Source of the DNA: Roseiarcus sp963696665 | Lineage (GTDB): Bacteria > Pseudomonadota > Alphaproteobacteria > Rhizobiales > Beijerinckiaceae | Direction: 5' to 3' | Length of the DNA: 64,000 bases | NCBI GenBank assembly: GCA_963696665.1 | Contig: CAVOLE010000004.1 | Location: 310,001-374,000 of the forward strand | Shown here: one piece after another, positions 1 through 7,901 of the stretch | How the letters are laid out: every line of letters starts with the position of its first letter | How positions within the stretch are numbered: the first letter of the stretch is position 1 | The notes under the pieces: generated by a model | Told to the model about the DNA's origin: nothing | Seen by the model: only the letters and a program-made list of their open reading frames with translations | Database searches by the model: none | Program-made: the position numbers and the translations under genes

Positions 1-247
1 ACGCGCCCATCGGCGGCAGGATAACCGCGGACAGGCCGAGGACCACGCCCAAAGCGATGGACGCGACCGCCCAGGCGACAATTGGCGCAAGGTAACGAAC
101 GACGTTGGGCGCCGCCCGCGCCGCGAGTCTCGTTTCTCCGACCGCCGTGGAGGCGACCCGGGATAGCGGGAAACGATTCCCGATGCGAGTTATCATCTCT
201 GTGTCGAACTCCCGAACGGTCCCGAGGCTGCGCTCGTCGCCTCGCAT
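1..247 (-). CDS. N-terminus of a membrane protein, cut by the window edge
   Basis: An uninterrupted minus-strand frame of 82 codons starts with ATG at 245-247 and is still open at base 1. The first ~48 residues are polar and basic (starting MRGDERSLGTVREF). They are followed by a long hydrophobic stretch at about residues 50-82 (RYLAPIVAWAVAS, then VVLGLSAVILPPMGA), which is at least one membrane helix. I do not recognise the family with certainty. A cytosolic head followed by a first helix would suit a polysaccharide polymerase or exporter, and the neighbouring broken glycosyltransferase would fit such a locus, but that is inference from context. The open frame and clear hydrophobic segment support a real gene; the start codon is uncertain. 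Confidence 0.5.
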   Translation of the reverse strand, partial: MRGDERSLGTVREFDTEMITRIGNRFPLSRVASTAVGETRLAARAAPNVVRYLAPIVAWAVASIALGVVLGLSAVILPPMGA

Positions 248-749
248 TGTCCAATTTAACGGACTATATCCGTATCCGCGTCAACCCGCTTTTGGCTCAC
301 ACCCGCCGAGGAGGTCGAGTCCCGCCATGTCGCTGTTGGCTGCAGGATTGATCATTTCTAACAATAAAGCATTGAAACCTGTCGGCGATTCGTTCGACGT
401 TCCCGCTCCCCTGCCTGACTTTTCGCCGCAGGATTGGACCGCGAGCCAAAAATGACCAATAACTCAAGCTCAATCTTCGCTTCTAAAGAGAAATGTACCG
501 AAACATGAACGGAGCCGTGGCGTCAACGCGAGAGCCCTTGACCGATCTTCATGGCCGAACTTGGATGTCCCGACTTTCTGGCGCGGCGCGCCTCATTTTC
601 CACAGCCCGGCGCGCCGAGCTAAATGGGTCTGACGGACTGATTGAGCAAAGCTTTGATCCGCCCGCAATCATTGAGTTGACAAAAAAGTGAGGTTTAAAT
701 GTATTCGGAAATGATCCCCGCATAAGATTTTTCCTGGAGCGTTGATGGA
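248..749. other. Gap without a supported gene
   Basis: About 500 bases, more AT-rich than the surroundings, lying between the divergent membrane-protein start and the glycosyltransferase. The short frames here have no recognisable domain and poor codon character. The only structure I can point to is a possible promoter at 677-705. Confidence 0.5.
677..705 (+). promoter_or_regulatory. Possible sigma-70 promoter for the glycosyltransferase
   Basis: TTGACA at 677-682 matches the -35 consensus, and TGTATT at 700-705 lies 17 bases downstream as a weak -10. It sits ~45 bases before the glycosyltransferase ATG, in an AT-rich stretch. A single-sequence match only. Confidence 0.3.
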
Positions 750-1685
750 ATGTGCAATTCGAATTGTGATGTCATTTTGGCTGTTTGGAACGGCGAGCGT
801 TACCTTCCGGCGATGCTCGATTCCTTATTGAGTTAGACCACTCGTGACTTCAATGTTCTAGTGCGCGACGATGGCTCGCGCGACGGGTCGCTCGAAATTC
901 TTGAGAAGTACAAACCGAAGTTCGACGGTCGCCTCAGCGTCATTACGGGCGAGGCTTCAGGCTCTGCCACGGCCAATTTTGCTATACTCATGCGGGAGAC
1001 AAAAGCCGATTATGCGCTCTTCGCCGATCAGGACGACGTCTGGAAGCCTGAAAAGGTCGAACTTACCTTGCGATCTTTGAAGGAAGCCGAAGCGAAGTAT
1101 GGCAAGTCGACACCAATTTACTTCGCGACTGACATCGCAGTCGTCAACAAAGACCTTGAGCTGATTAGCCCCAGTTATTGGAAATGGAAACGCCTTAACC
1201 CGAGCATGATGGGTAAGCTAAGCCAAAGTCTTATATGCGTGCCGATTTAAGGCATGGCCTCCGGAATAAACCGGGCGCTTCTGGATCTGTCTAATCCAGT
1301 TGCGGAGAAGGCCATCAGCCACGATTGGTGGGCGCAGCTCATCGCCGCGGCGATGGGCAAGGTCATTTGTGATCCCACAACGACCGCGCTTTATCGTGTC
1401 CACGGGGGAAACGCCTCCGTTCCAAAGCAGGTTGGCGTTCTGCCGTATTTAAGACTGGGATTGGACGCCAGCTTCCTACGTCGTGGTCTTGGAAGGCGGA
1501 TTGAGCAAGCCAGCGCTCTTGCCAATGCCCTTGCGGGAAGAATGCCCCCCGACAAACTGAAAATCATCCGGAGGTTTACGAGATTGCAGTCTCAAGGGTT
1601 CCTGCAGCGCCGGTGGACGCTGGTCAGCGGCAACTATCTGTATCATGACTTGGTGCGTAGCGTCGCCACATTCGTATTGATGTGA
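750..1685 (+). pseudogene. Family 2 glycosyltransferase with two in-frame stops
   Basis: Translation in one frame from ATG 750 gives a GT-A fold glycosyltransferase resembling rhamnosyltransferases of cell-surface polysaccharide synthesis. The N-terminal strand VILAVWNGERYLPAMLDSLL, the nucleotide-binding RDDGSRDGS and the acidic DQDDVW motif are all present, followed by a conserved HDWW motif near codon 190. The frame is interrupted by TAG at 834-836 and TAA at 1248-1250, with no frameshift between the pieces. Both stops are one C-to-T step from glutamine codons expected by the family, and reverting them recreates GAGTC and GATTC. A GGAG ribosome site lies at 735-738. Total length would be about 311 residues, normal for the family. 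Either it is a real pseudogene or the two stops are consensus errors (see findings); the preserved remainder favours the latter. Confidence 0.75.
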
Positions 1686-1789
1686 GGATTTCTGTCGGCT
1701 GGCGCCGCAGACAGAGCCAGACCAACCGTGACGAGGCTGGCGCGAAGGTTCGCCGCTTGGATCAGCTGGAGCGCTGATCGCGGCCTGAC

Positions 1790-2539
1790 TTAGGCGCTGA
1801 GGTGGGCGTTCAGTCGCGCAAGAAATTCCGAGAGATCGTCCGTCACGAAATCCGCGACGTTGGCCGCATCCGAAATTGCCTGGTCATGCGGCTCGCGATG
1901 GTCCAAGCGGCCGGCTTTGGTGGTCACCAGGGTCGTTGTCATGCCTTTCGCCTTGGGCACAGCGAGATTCCTCGTCACGTCCTCAAACATCGCGGCCGCT
2001 CGCGGATCGACCCCGCATCGCTCGAAAAAGACATCGTAAGCGCCCTCGGCGGGTTTTGGCGTGAGCCCCGCCGCGACAATGTCGAAAGCTTCTTCAAAAA
2101 GCCCGTCGAGGCCGAGTTGCCTCGCTGTCAAGATCGCGTGGCTTCGAGACCCGTTCGTGAAGATGAGCTTCCGCCCCGGCAGCCTCCCGATTTCGTGTGC
2201 TAGGACGGGGTCCGGCTTGAGGCTGGAGCGGTCGATGTCGTGGACAAAGTCCAGAAACCGCTCGGTCAGGTCGAGGTGTTCCTGCACCAGCCCGCTTAAG
2301 GTCGTGCCGTGGCGAGAATAATAGTGCTTGTGCAAGGCGCGAGCCGACTGACCGTCGATGCCGAAAAGTTCGACGAGAAACAGCGTGATGCGCTCGTCAA
2401 TCTTCGGCCAGATGCCGCTGTCCGGAGGATAGAGGGTGTTGTCGAGATCGAAGACCCAGGTTGTGACGTGGGCAAAGCGAGCGCGCAACGTCTCGTCGGA
2501 CGGCAGACGGAACGCCGCAGGCGCAATTAGGGGCGCCAT
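1790..2539 (-). CDS. HAD-family pyrimidine 5'-nucleotidase
   Basis: A 249-residue haloacid dehalogenase-superfamily phosphatase of the pyrimidine 5'-nucleotidase (Sdt1/YjjG-like) type, expected to dephosphorylate nucleoside monophosphates in the cytosol. Motif I is FDLDNTLYPP at about residues 30-39, with the nucleophilic and acid/base aspartates. Motif II is IFTNGS near 125, motif III lysine lies in TPKPAEGAY near 160, and motif IV is FEDVTRNL near 185. The all-helical cap lies between motifs I and II. The gene stands alone between the glycosyltransferase and mutY. Substrate specificity cannot be read from the sequence; related HADs include phosphoglycolate phosphatases, but the TLYP motif favours the nucleotidase group. 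Confidence 0.85.
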   Translation of the reverse strand: MAPLIAPAAFRLPSDETLRARFAHVTTWVFDLDNTLYPPDSGIWPKIDERITLFLVELFGIDGQSARALHKHYYSRHGTTLSGLVQEHLDLTERFLDFVHDIDRSSLKPDPVLAHEIGRLPGRKLIFTNGSRSHAILTARQLGLDGLFEEAFDIVAAGLTPKPAEGAYDVFFERCGVDPRAAAMFEDVTRNLAVPKAKGMTTTLVTTKAGRLDHREPHDQAISDAANVADFVTDDLSEFLARLNAHLSA

Positions 2540-2646
2540 GGGCTTATACCAGTTTTACGGGGCAAAATTCAGTTTCCGTCGTTGCTCGACTGTCGCCGAG
2601 ATTAGCGGCGAGGACTTGATCTTTGTATAACAATGATTTGCTCGCG

Positions 2647-3723
2647 TCACGTCTTCGCCAAGGCGTGCTCGACGGCCTTCCGCATCATGCTCGAGAACCC
2701 AACGGCGCGAATGGCGTCGGGCGCGACCCAAAAACATCCGGCGGGCGCGCCGCCGTCAAACTCTGCGGCATAGACCGTGAGGCTTAGCGCAAAATGAGTG
2801 AATGCCTGCTCGACTTCGCCCGGCAGCCGGCGCCAAAGCGCGACGACCGGCGCGGTCCCGGTGAGCGCGCCATTCGGGCCTTCGTTCGTCCAAGGCGTGC
2901 CTGGCAGCTCAACGGTCGACGCGAGAAGGCCGCGAGGCGGGCGGCGGCGAGCGAGGAAGGCGCCGTCCAAGCGGCGGGCGAAGAACACCGCGCCCTGGCG
3001 GCGCGGTCTCGTCTTCGCATCGGCGCGCTGGGGATAGGCCTCGGGACTCCCGCCGCGGAAAGCCGCGCAATCTTCGGCAAGCGGGCACGAGCCGCAAGCA
3101 GGATTGCGGGGGCGGCAGAGCGTCGCGCCGATGTCCATGAGGGCCTGAGCGAAATCGCCAGCCCTGTCGCTTGGGGCCAGCGCCCGCGCCGCGGCGGCGA
3201 TTTCCCTTCGCGCGCGAGCGATCGGCTCTTCCAGAGCGATGAGCCGGGCTAGAACGCGGGCGATATTGCCGTCGACCGGCCCGGTCTGGCGGTTGAAGGC
3301 GATCGCCGCGACCGCCGCGGCGGTGTATGCGCCGACGCCCGGAAGCGCGCGCAAGTCGGCTTCCTCGCTAGGAAAGCGGCCTCCGCCTCGGGTGATCTCC
3401 TTTGCGCAAGCGTGCAGGTTCCGTGCCCGCGAATAGTATCCGAGACCGGCAAAAGCGCTCATGACTGCGTCGACTGGGGCGGCGGCCAGGTCTTCGACCG
3501 TGGGCCATTTCGCGATGAAGGCCTGATAATAAGGCGTCGCCGCCTGGGCGGTTGTCTGCTGCAGCAGCACCTCGGAGAGCCAGACGCGGTAGGGATCGGG
3601 CGTTTCGCCCGGATCTGCGCGCCAAGCGAGCGCGCGGCGGCAGCGCTCCCACCAGCGAAGCGTGCGCGCAACGATCGCCTTTCGCTTTGCCTCGGAGGCG
3701 AGCGCGCTTACATTGGCGCTCAT
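2647..3723 (-). CDS. mutY: Adenine DNA glycosylase MutY
   Basis: A 358-residue A/G-specific adenine glycosylase that removes adenine opposite 8-oxoguanine in base-excision repair. It has the N-terminal WYxxxxR-like segment (RALAWRADPGETPDPYRVWLSEVLLQQT split by the family's Q-rich helix), the helix-hairpin-helix with LPGVGAYTAAA, and the catalytic aspartate in PVDGNIARVLAR. A [4Fe-4S] ligand set of the C-x6-C-x2-C-x5-C type follows (CRPRNPACGSCPLAEDC). The C-terminal NUDIX-like domain that reads 8-oxoG begins after residue ~230. The minus frame stays open far upstream of 3723, antisense to dciA and dapF, but homology starts only at the ATG at 3721-3723. It is divergent from dciA, with 45 bases between the starts. 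Confidence 0.95.
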   Translation of the reverse strand: MSANVSALASEAKRKAIVARTLRWWERCRRALAWRADPGETPDPYRVWLSEVLLQQTTAQAATPYYQAFIAKWPTVEDLAAAPVDAVMSAFAGLGYYSRARNLHACAKEITRGGGRFPSEEADLRALPGVGAYTAAAVAAIAFNRQTGPVDGNIARVLARLIALEEPIARARREIAAAARALAPSDRAGDFAQALMDIGATLCRPRNPACGSCPLAEDCAAFRGGSPEAYPQRADAKTRPRRQGAVFFARRLDGAFLARRRPPRGLLASTVELPGTPWTNEGPNGALTGTAPVVALWRRLPGEVEQAFTHFALSLTVYAAEFDGGAPAGCFWVAPDAIRAVGFSSMMRKAVEHALAKT

Positions 3724-3768
3724 GCCTTTGACCCCATCTCCCGCGCCCTCGCCGCCCGTGTGCAAGCT

Positions 3769-4311
3769 ATGATGAAGCCTAGCCGAGGCGGCGCCAAGCC
3801 GTTGGCCGAATTTACGTCCGGCCTGATCGCCGAGGCGCTCGCCGCGCGGGGCCTCAGCGAGGCGAGCCTGATCGCCGATTGGCCGGCCATTGTCGGCGAG
3901 AGGCTCGCGCGTCACGCCCGGCCGATCGAGTTGCAATGGCCGCCTCGGGCCGCCAAACGCGATCCCGACGCCCCGATCGCGCCCGCCACTTTGGTGCTTA
4001 GGGTCGAAAGCGCTTTCGCGCTCGAGGCGCAGCACAGCGCCTCGGTGATCGTGGCTCGGGCGAACGCCCATCTCGGCTGGCGATGCGTCGACAAGATCGC
4101 TTTCCGCCAGGGTCCGCTGCCGCCGTCCAAGGACAAGCGTCGCCCTGCGCCGATCCCTTCCGACGCCGCCGAAGCTGCCGGCCGCGCCGCGGCCTCGCCG
4201 ATCGTCGACGATGGGTTGCGCGACGCCGTCGCGCGGCTCGGCGCGCGCGCGATCGACAGGTCGGCCCGCCTGCATCGCGCGGCGGACGCCCGAAGCCCAG
4301 AGCGAGGTTAG
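3769..4311 (+). CDS. DUF721 (DciA-family) protein
   Basis: A 180-residue protein of the DUF721 family, whose best-studied member DciA recruits or loads the replicative helicase DnaB in bacteria without DnaC. The domain occupies roughly residues 8-110: a helical start (PLAEFTSGLIAEALAARG), then SLIADWPAIVGERLARHARP, then the strand TLVLRVESAFALEAQHSA. The C-terminus is a low-complexity Ala/Arg/Pro tail, as usual for alphaproteobacterial members. Two ATGs at 3769 and 3772 are candidates; I used the first. It is divergent from mutY and only 3 bases separate its stop from the dapF start, so the two may be cotranscribed. A role in helicase loading here is inference from the family. Confidence 0.8.
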   Translation: MMKPSRGGAKPLAEFTSGLIAEALAARGLSEASLIADWPAIVGERLARHARPIELQWPPRAAKRDPDAPIAPATLVLRVESAFALEAQHSASVIVARANAHLGWRCVDKIAFRQGPLPPSKDKRRPAPIPSDAAEAAGRAAASPIVDDGLRDAVARLGARAIDRSARLHRAADARSPERG

Positions 4312-4314
4312 GGC

Positions 4315-5196
4315 TTGATCCCCCGCCATCCGCTCGCCGGGCGCGAGATCCACCGCATGAACGGGGCCGGCAACGCGATCCTGGTCCTCGACATGCGCGG
4401 TTCGCCTTCTCGTCCGGCGCCGGAGGACGCACGCGCCATCCATCGCGCGCCAAGCCTCAGTTACGACCAGATGATGGTCATGAGCGATCCGGCGACCGCG
4501 GGGACCGCGGCCGACGTGCTGATCTATAACAACGACGGCACACTCGCCGGCGCTTGCGGCAATGGCGCGCGTTGCGTCGCCGACCGGCTGTGCCGCGAAC
4601 TCGGGGCGAGCGCCATAAACATTACGACCGAGGCAGGCGTGATCGCGTGCGAGCGGCTTGGACCTTGGTCCTACCAGGTGGACATGGGCGCGCCGCGCCT
4701 GGAGTGGGACGCGATTCCGCTTCGACATGCCGTGCCCGACACCCGGCGGGTGAAACTGTGGCGCGAGGGCGAAGGCCCGGCGGAGCTTGGCTCGGCATCG
4801 ATGGTCAACATGGGCAACCCGCATGCGGTGTTCTTTGTCCCTGACCTGAACCGCATCGACGCGGCGCGCCTCGGGCCAAAGATCGAGGTCGATCCGATGT
4901 TCCCCGAGAAGGCCAATGTCACCTTCGCCGAGGTCGTCGCCCGCTACGACGTGACGGCGCGGGTGTGGGAGCGTGGCGTTGGCCTGACCCTCGCCTGCGG
5001 CTCGGCCGCCTGCGCGACCCTGGTCGCGGCGGCGCGCCTCGGGCGCATGGACCGCAAGGGGACGGTGCGCCTGCCGGGCGGCGACCTCATCATTGAATGG
5101 CGCCGCTCGGACGACCACGTGTTGATGACCGGCCCGGTCGAGTACGAAGGCGCGTTCATCCTCGACGAGGCCTTGTTCGAAGCCGCGGCGCCGTGA
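4315..5196 (+). CDS. dapF: Diaminopimelate epimerase
   Basis: A 293-residue DapF, converting LL- to meso-diaminopimelate for lysine and peptidoglycan synthesis. Both catalytic cysteines are visible, in ACGNGARC near residue 83 and LACGSAACAT near 225. The conserved NMGNPHAVFFV and WERGVGLT segments are also present. The N-terminal motif reads MNGAGNAILVLD in place of the usual GxGNDF, keeping the asparagine. The start is TTG at 4315: the next ATG (4357) would begin inside the first conserved strand. The gene follows dciA by 3 bases. The protein is slightly longer than the E. coli enzyme (274 residues) because of insertions. Confidence 0.92.
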   Translation: MIPRHPLAGREIHRMNGAGNAILVLDMRGSPSRPAPEDARAIHRAPSLSYDQMMVMSDPATAGTAADVLIYNNDGTLAGACGNGARCVADRLCRELGASAINITTEAGVIACERLGPWSYQVDMGAPRLEWDAIPLRHAVPDTRRVKLWREGEGPAELGSASMVNMGNPHAVFFVPDLNRIDAARLGPKIEVDPMFPEKANVTFAEVVARYDVTARVWERGVGLTLACGSAACATLVAAARLGRMDRKGTVRLPGGDLIIEWRRSDDHVLMTGPVEYEGAFILDEALFEAAAP

Positions 5197-5222
5197 ACGG
5201 CGACGCGGGCGCTTAGAGCAAG

Positions 5223-6311
5223 ATGACTTCAGGCCGAGCCGGCGAACCCTCACCCCCTGCCTCTCTCCCCGAGGGAGAGGGGGGCGCGGCGGTGCGGCCG
5301 CTTCCCTTCTCCCTCCGGGAGAAGGGGTCGCCGAAGGCGCCGGATGAGGGCCTGCCGGGCGACTCCGCCCATCATCCGCCCGCCCGGAGCCGCGTCGACG
5401 CCATCGATTGCGCGCGCGGTCTGGCGCTCGTCGGGATGGCCATCTACCACCTGAGCTGGGACCTCGCCGATTTCCGGCTTGCCCCGCCGTGGCTGCCGTT
5501 CACGCCTGAGATGCGGCTCTTCTCGCATATCGTGGCGAGCGCGTTCCTCGTCCTGGTCGGGGTCTCGCTTGCGCTTGCCCATCGCAAGGGGCTGAACCCA
5601 CGCGCCTTCTGGCGGCGCTTTGCCATCGTCGCCGGCGCCGCAGCGCTGGTGACCGCGGGCAGCTTCGCCTTCGCGCCGAGCGAGCCCATCACCTTCGGCA
5701 TTCTCCATTGCATCGCGGTCGCGAGCCTCCTCGCTGGGCCGTTCGTGAGGGCGCCAGCCTGGGCCAGCCTCGCAATGGGCTTCGCGGCGATCGCCGCGCC
5801 GTGGCTCGGCCGCTCGACCCTGTTCGATCCGCCCTGGCTCCTGTGGCTGGGCTTAGGCGAGGCGCTGCCGAACACGCTTGACTGGCGCCCGCTTCTGCCC
5901 TGGGCGGGAGTGGTCTTCCTGGGCCTCGGGGTCGCCCGATTGCCCGGCGTCCTCCGGGGGCTGACTGCGCCCGAGCGGTGGCGCGCTAAGTCGGCGCCGT
6001 CGCGCGCGATCTGTTTCGCCGGCCGGCACAGCTTGGCCGTTTATCTCGTGCATCAGCCAATCCTGATCGGTCTCCTTTGGGTGTTGACCGCCTGGGGGCC
6101 GCTTGCGCCGAAGCCGGACATGAACGGCTTTCTCGTCTCATGCCAGCGCGCCTGCGTCGCCAAAGGGCGCCCCGAGGCCGATTGCGAGACCGGCTGCCGC
6201 TGCGTCGCCGACGCCGTCGTGAGCTCAGGCGACGCCGACCGACTGGAGACGCTGAGCCCCGAGCGCCGGGACGAGCTCAAGCGGCTCGCCGACGCCTGCA
6301 TGGGGCGGTGA
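5223..6311 (+). CDS. DUF1624 multi-pass membrane protein with repeat-derived N-terminus
   Basis: A 362-residue membrane protein of the DUF1624 group, related to heparan-alpha-glucosaminide N-acetyltransferase and other acyltransferase-like proteins. The family homology starts at about residue 58 (RVDAIDCARGLALVGMAIYH) and includes a conserved histidine pair region, FGILHCIAVASL, and a late HSLAVYLVHQPIL segment. At least seven hydrophobic helices are visible, and a cysteine-rich tail (C-x3-C, C-x3-C-x-C) follows residue 305. The first ~50 codons are encoded by a palindromic repeat (5247-5350), giving a low-complexity Pro/Glu/Gly leader. The only in-frame starts upstream of the domain are ATG 5223 and GTG 5292, the latter inside the repeat. 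Function unknown. Confidence 0.75.
   Translation: MTSGRAGEPSPPASLPEGEGGAAVRPLPFSLREKGSPKAPDEGLPGDSAHHPPARSRVDAIDCARGLALVGMAIYHLSWDLADFRLAPPWLPFTPEMRLFSHIVASAFLVLVGVSLALAHRKGLNPRAFWRRFAIVAGAAALVTAGSFAFAPSEPITFGILHCIAVASLLAGPFVRAPAWASLAMGFAAIAAPWLGRSTLFDPPWLLWLGLGEALPNTLDWRPLLPWAGVVFLGLGVARLPGVLRGLTAPERWRAKSAPSRAICFAGRHSLAVYLVHQPILIGLLWVLTAWGPLAPKPDMNGFLVSCQRACVAKGRPEADCETGCRCVADAVVSSGDADRLETLSPERRDELKRLADACMGR
5247..5350. repeat. REP-like palindromic element inside a coding region
   Basis: A 104-base element bounded by CCCTCA (5247-5252) and TGAGGG (5345-5350). It contains two hairpins: CTCTCCCC/GGGGAGAG-type pairing near 5261-5282 and TTCTCCCTCCGGGAGAA near 5307-5324. The layout matches the 'CCCTCACCC...GGGAGAGGG...GGATGAGGG' intergenic repeats widespread in Hyphomicrobiales. 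It lies in frame within the 5' end of the DUF1624 gene. A shorter relative is at 23183-23219. Confidence 0.75.
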
Positions 6312-6863
6312 GCTCGCGCCTCCTTGGCGGCGGGGCGGGGCGGCCCGTTTGGGTTTTCTTGGCGCGTCGCCTTTTCGCTGCGAATGCCCCCGCTTATGGG
6401 CCTTGGATTGTCTTGGATTCTCTGGATTCTCTCGTCCGAAATCGAGACTTATCAATGGGTTACGCGGGACAAACCGAGCAGCGAATTTTCTCGACGCTTT
6501 TCCCCTTTAGTGGGCGAACCGCTGGGAAGGACATCCACGATTCTGACTTGTCGAAAGGTAGGATCGTTCATAAAGCAAGCTTACGCCATTTTCTGATTTT
6601 CTGCAATAGATTGTCGCGCATAGCGTCGCCTAGTGGGATCCATCAGGGCGTCACGGCCGGGCTTGTCCAGGCTACCCACGTCGGTTCGGCGCGTCGAACG
6701 CTCGCAAGCGAGCGGCAAGGGTCGAAAGCAGACCGTTGCTGTCGACCATGCGGATGGCCGCCGCGTGTCGGGTCAAGCCCGGCCATGACGGAAGAAGGGT
6801 CAGAGGCGCAGCGGCGCGGAGGCCGACCAACAGCTAATCGAATAGGAGGCAAAATTGTAAGAA
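6312..6863. other. Intergenic region with a palindromic element
   Basis: About 550 bases between the converging DUF1624 and rpe genes. Positions 6390-6640 are AT-rich and carry no recognisable gene; the repeat at 6651-6788 fills most of the rest. Open frames that cross it have no homology I recognise. Confidence 0.6.
6651..6788. repeat. MITE-like repeat with 16-bp inverted ends
   Basis: GTCACGGCCGGGCTTG at the left end pairs with CAAGCCCGGCCATGAC at the right end (15 of 16 positions). The interior, about 105 bases, contains a smaller palindrome (CGCTCGCAAGCGAGCG, 6700-6715). It has no coding capacity and resembles the small 'GTCATGGCCGGGCTTGACCCGGCCATC' type mobile repeats of this order. Confidence 0.7.
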
Positions 6864-7523
6864 CTAAGCCGCCGTGCGGATCGCCTCAATGTGCGCGCCA
6901 TAGGCTTTGGGATCGCCTTCGAACACCTTGGAGCCTGCGACGAAGACGTTTGCGCCGGCGCGCGCCAGAAGCGGCGCGGTCTCAGGCGCGACGCCGCCGT
7001 CGACCTCGATGTGGATCTTGCGTTGGCCGATCATGCGCTTCACCCGTGCGACCTTGTCGAGCATGGCCGGAATGAACGCCTGACCGCCGAAACCCGGATT
7101 GACGGTCATGACCAGGATCAGGTCGAGCCGGTCGAGCACATATTCGATCGCGCTCTCCGGCGTCGCGGGATTGATCGCCACGCCCGCCTTTTTTCCGAGC
7201 GCGCGGATCTCCTGGAGCGAGCGGTCGAGATGCCGCGTCGCCTCGGCGTGAACGGTGATGTGATCGGCGCCTGCCTTGGCGAAGGCTTCGAGATAGGGAT
7301 CGCAGGGCTCGATCATCAGATGGCAGTCGAAGGGCTTGTGCGTGAGCGGCCTCAACGCCGCGATAACCGGCGGCCCGAAGGTGATGTTGGGGACGAAATG
7401 CCCATCCATCACATCGAGATGGATCCAGTCCGCGCCCGCTGCGGCGACCGCGCGAACCTCCTCGCCGAGCTTGGCGAAATCCGCCGACAGAATTGACGGC
7501 GCCATAATTATGGGATTGGCCAC
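6864..7523 (-). CDS. rpe: Ribulose-phosphate 3-epimerase
   Basis: A 219-residue TIM-barrel epimerase interconverting ribulose 5-phosphate and xylulose 5-phosphate in the pentose phosphate or Calvin cycles. Signature motifs are present: APSILSADFAKLG at the N-terminus, HLDVMDGHFVPNITFGP with the metal-binding His and Asp, CHLMIEP, MTVNPGFGGQAFI, and the phosphate-binding VDGGVAPETA and VAGSKVF. I start at GTG 7521-7523 because GGAG lies 8 bases upstream; a second GTG at 7542-7544 would add seven residues. No Calvin-cycle genes are nearby, so its pathway cannot be assigned from context. Confidence 0.93.
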   Translation of the reverse strand: MANPIIMAPSILSADFAKLGEEVRAVAAAGADWIHLDVMDGHFVPNITFGPPVIAALRPLTHKPFDCHLMIEPCDPYLEAFAKAGADHITVHAEATRHLDRSLQEIRALGKKAGVAINPATPESAIEYVLDRLDLILVMTVNPGFGGQAFIPAMLDKVARVKRMIGQRKIHIEVDGGVAPETAPLLARAGANVFVAGSKVFEGDPKAYGAHIEAIRTAA

Positions 7524-7639
7524 GCGTCGATCTCCTCTTCTCACAGTCGGTCGAACGCGGCGCTATCGATGGTCGCCGTTCGGCCTGGAGTTAATGCGGT
7601 TGGGTTAAAGCAAATTGCATTTGGAATCGAACCAGGATC

Positions 7640-7768
7640 GTCATCGCGAGCGTAGGCGAAGCGATCCAGGGGAACGTCAGGCGCCCGACGATCTCTGGAT
7701 CGCCGCGTCGCCATAGGCCGTCCGGAAGGACGGGCGTCTTCCGACGCCCTCTGGCTCCTCGCGATGAC
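7640..7768. repeat. MITE-like repeat with 11-bp perfect inverted ends
   Basis: GTCATCGCGAG at 7640-7650 and CTCGCGATGAC at 7758-7768 are perfect inverted repeats. Between them lie the AAGCGATCCAG/CTGGATCGCC pair and a GACG-rich stem (7724-7745). This is the type of 'cgatgac...aagcgatccag' repeat found scattered between genes in Bradyrhizobium and relatives. It occupies the divergent gap between rpe and cysD (7524-7901), the rest of which is an AT-rich probable cysD promoter zone near 7800-7850. Confidence 0.8.
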
Positions 7769-7901
7769 GACCTCGCTGGAACGCAGCACAAAAAACACGT
7801 CAGATCGGTTTGTACGAAATAACAACCTAATCATATAGCTTAAATCGTTGCGTTCTCGCGCCAGGCCGCTTATGTAGCGCGCCTTCTCAAGGGAACCCTC
7901 G

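Noticed and set aside
523..723. 66-codon minus frame upstream of the glycosyltransferase
   Set aside because: No ribosome site, no family resemblance, and it overlaps the likely promoter.
3724..5253. Long minus-strand open frame extending upstream of mutY (868 codons in total)
   Set aside because: It is antisense to dciA and dapF, which have clear domains; the upstream part is Arg/Ala-rich without homology, and MutY similarity begins only at 3723.
6077..7075. 332-codon plus frame running from the DUF1624 gene through the repeat at 6651 into rpe
   Set aside because: It crosses a palindromic repeat and two real genes in other frames, and its Arg-rich translation has no homology.
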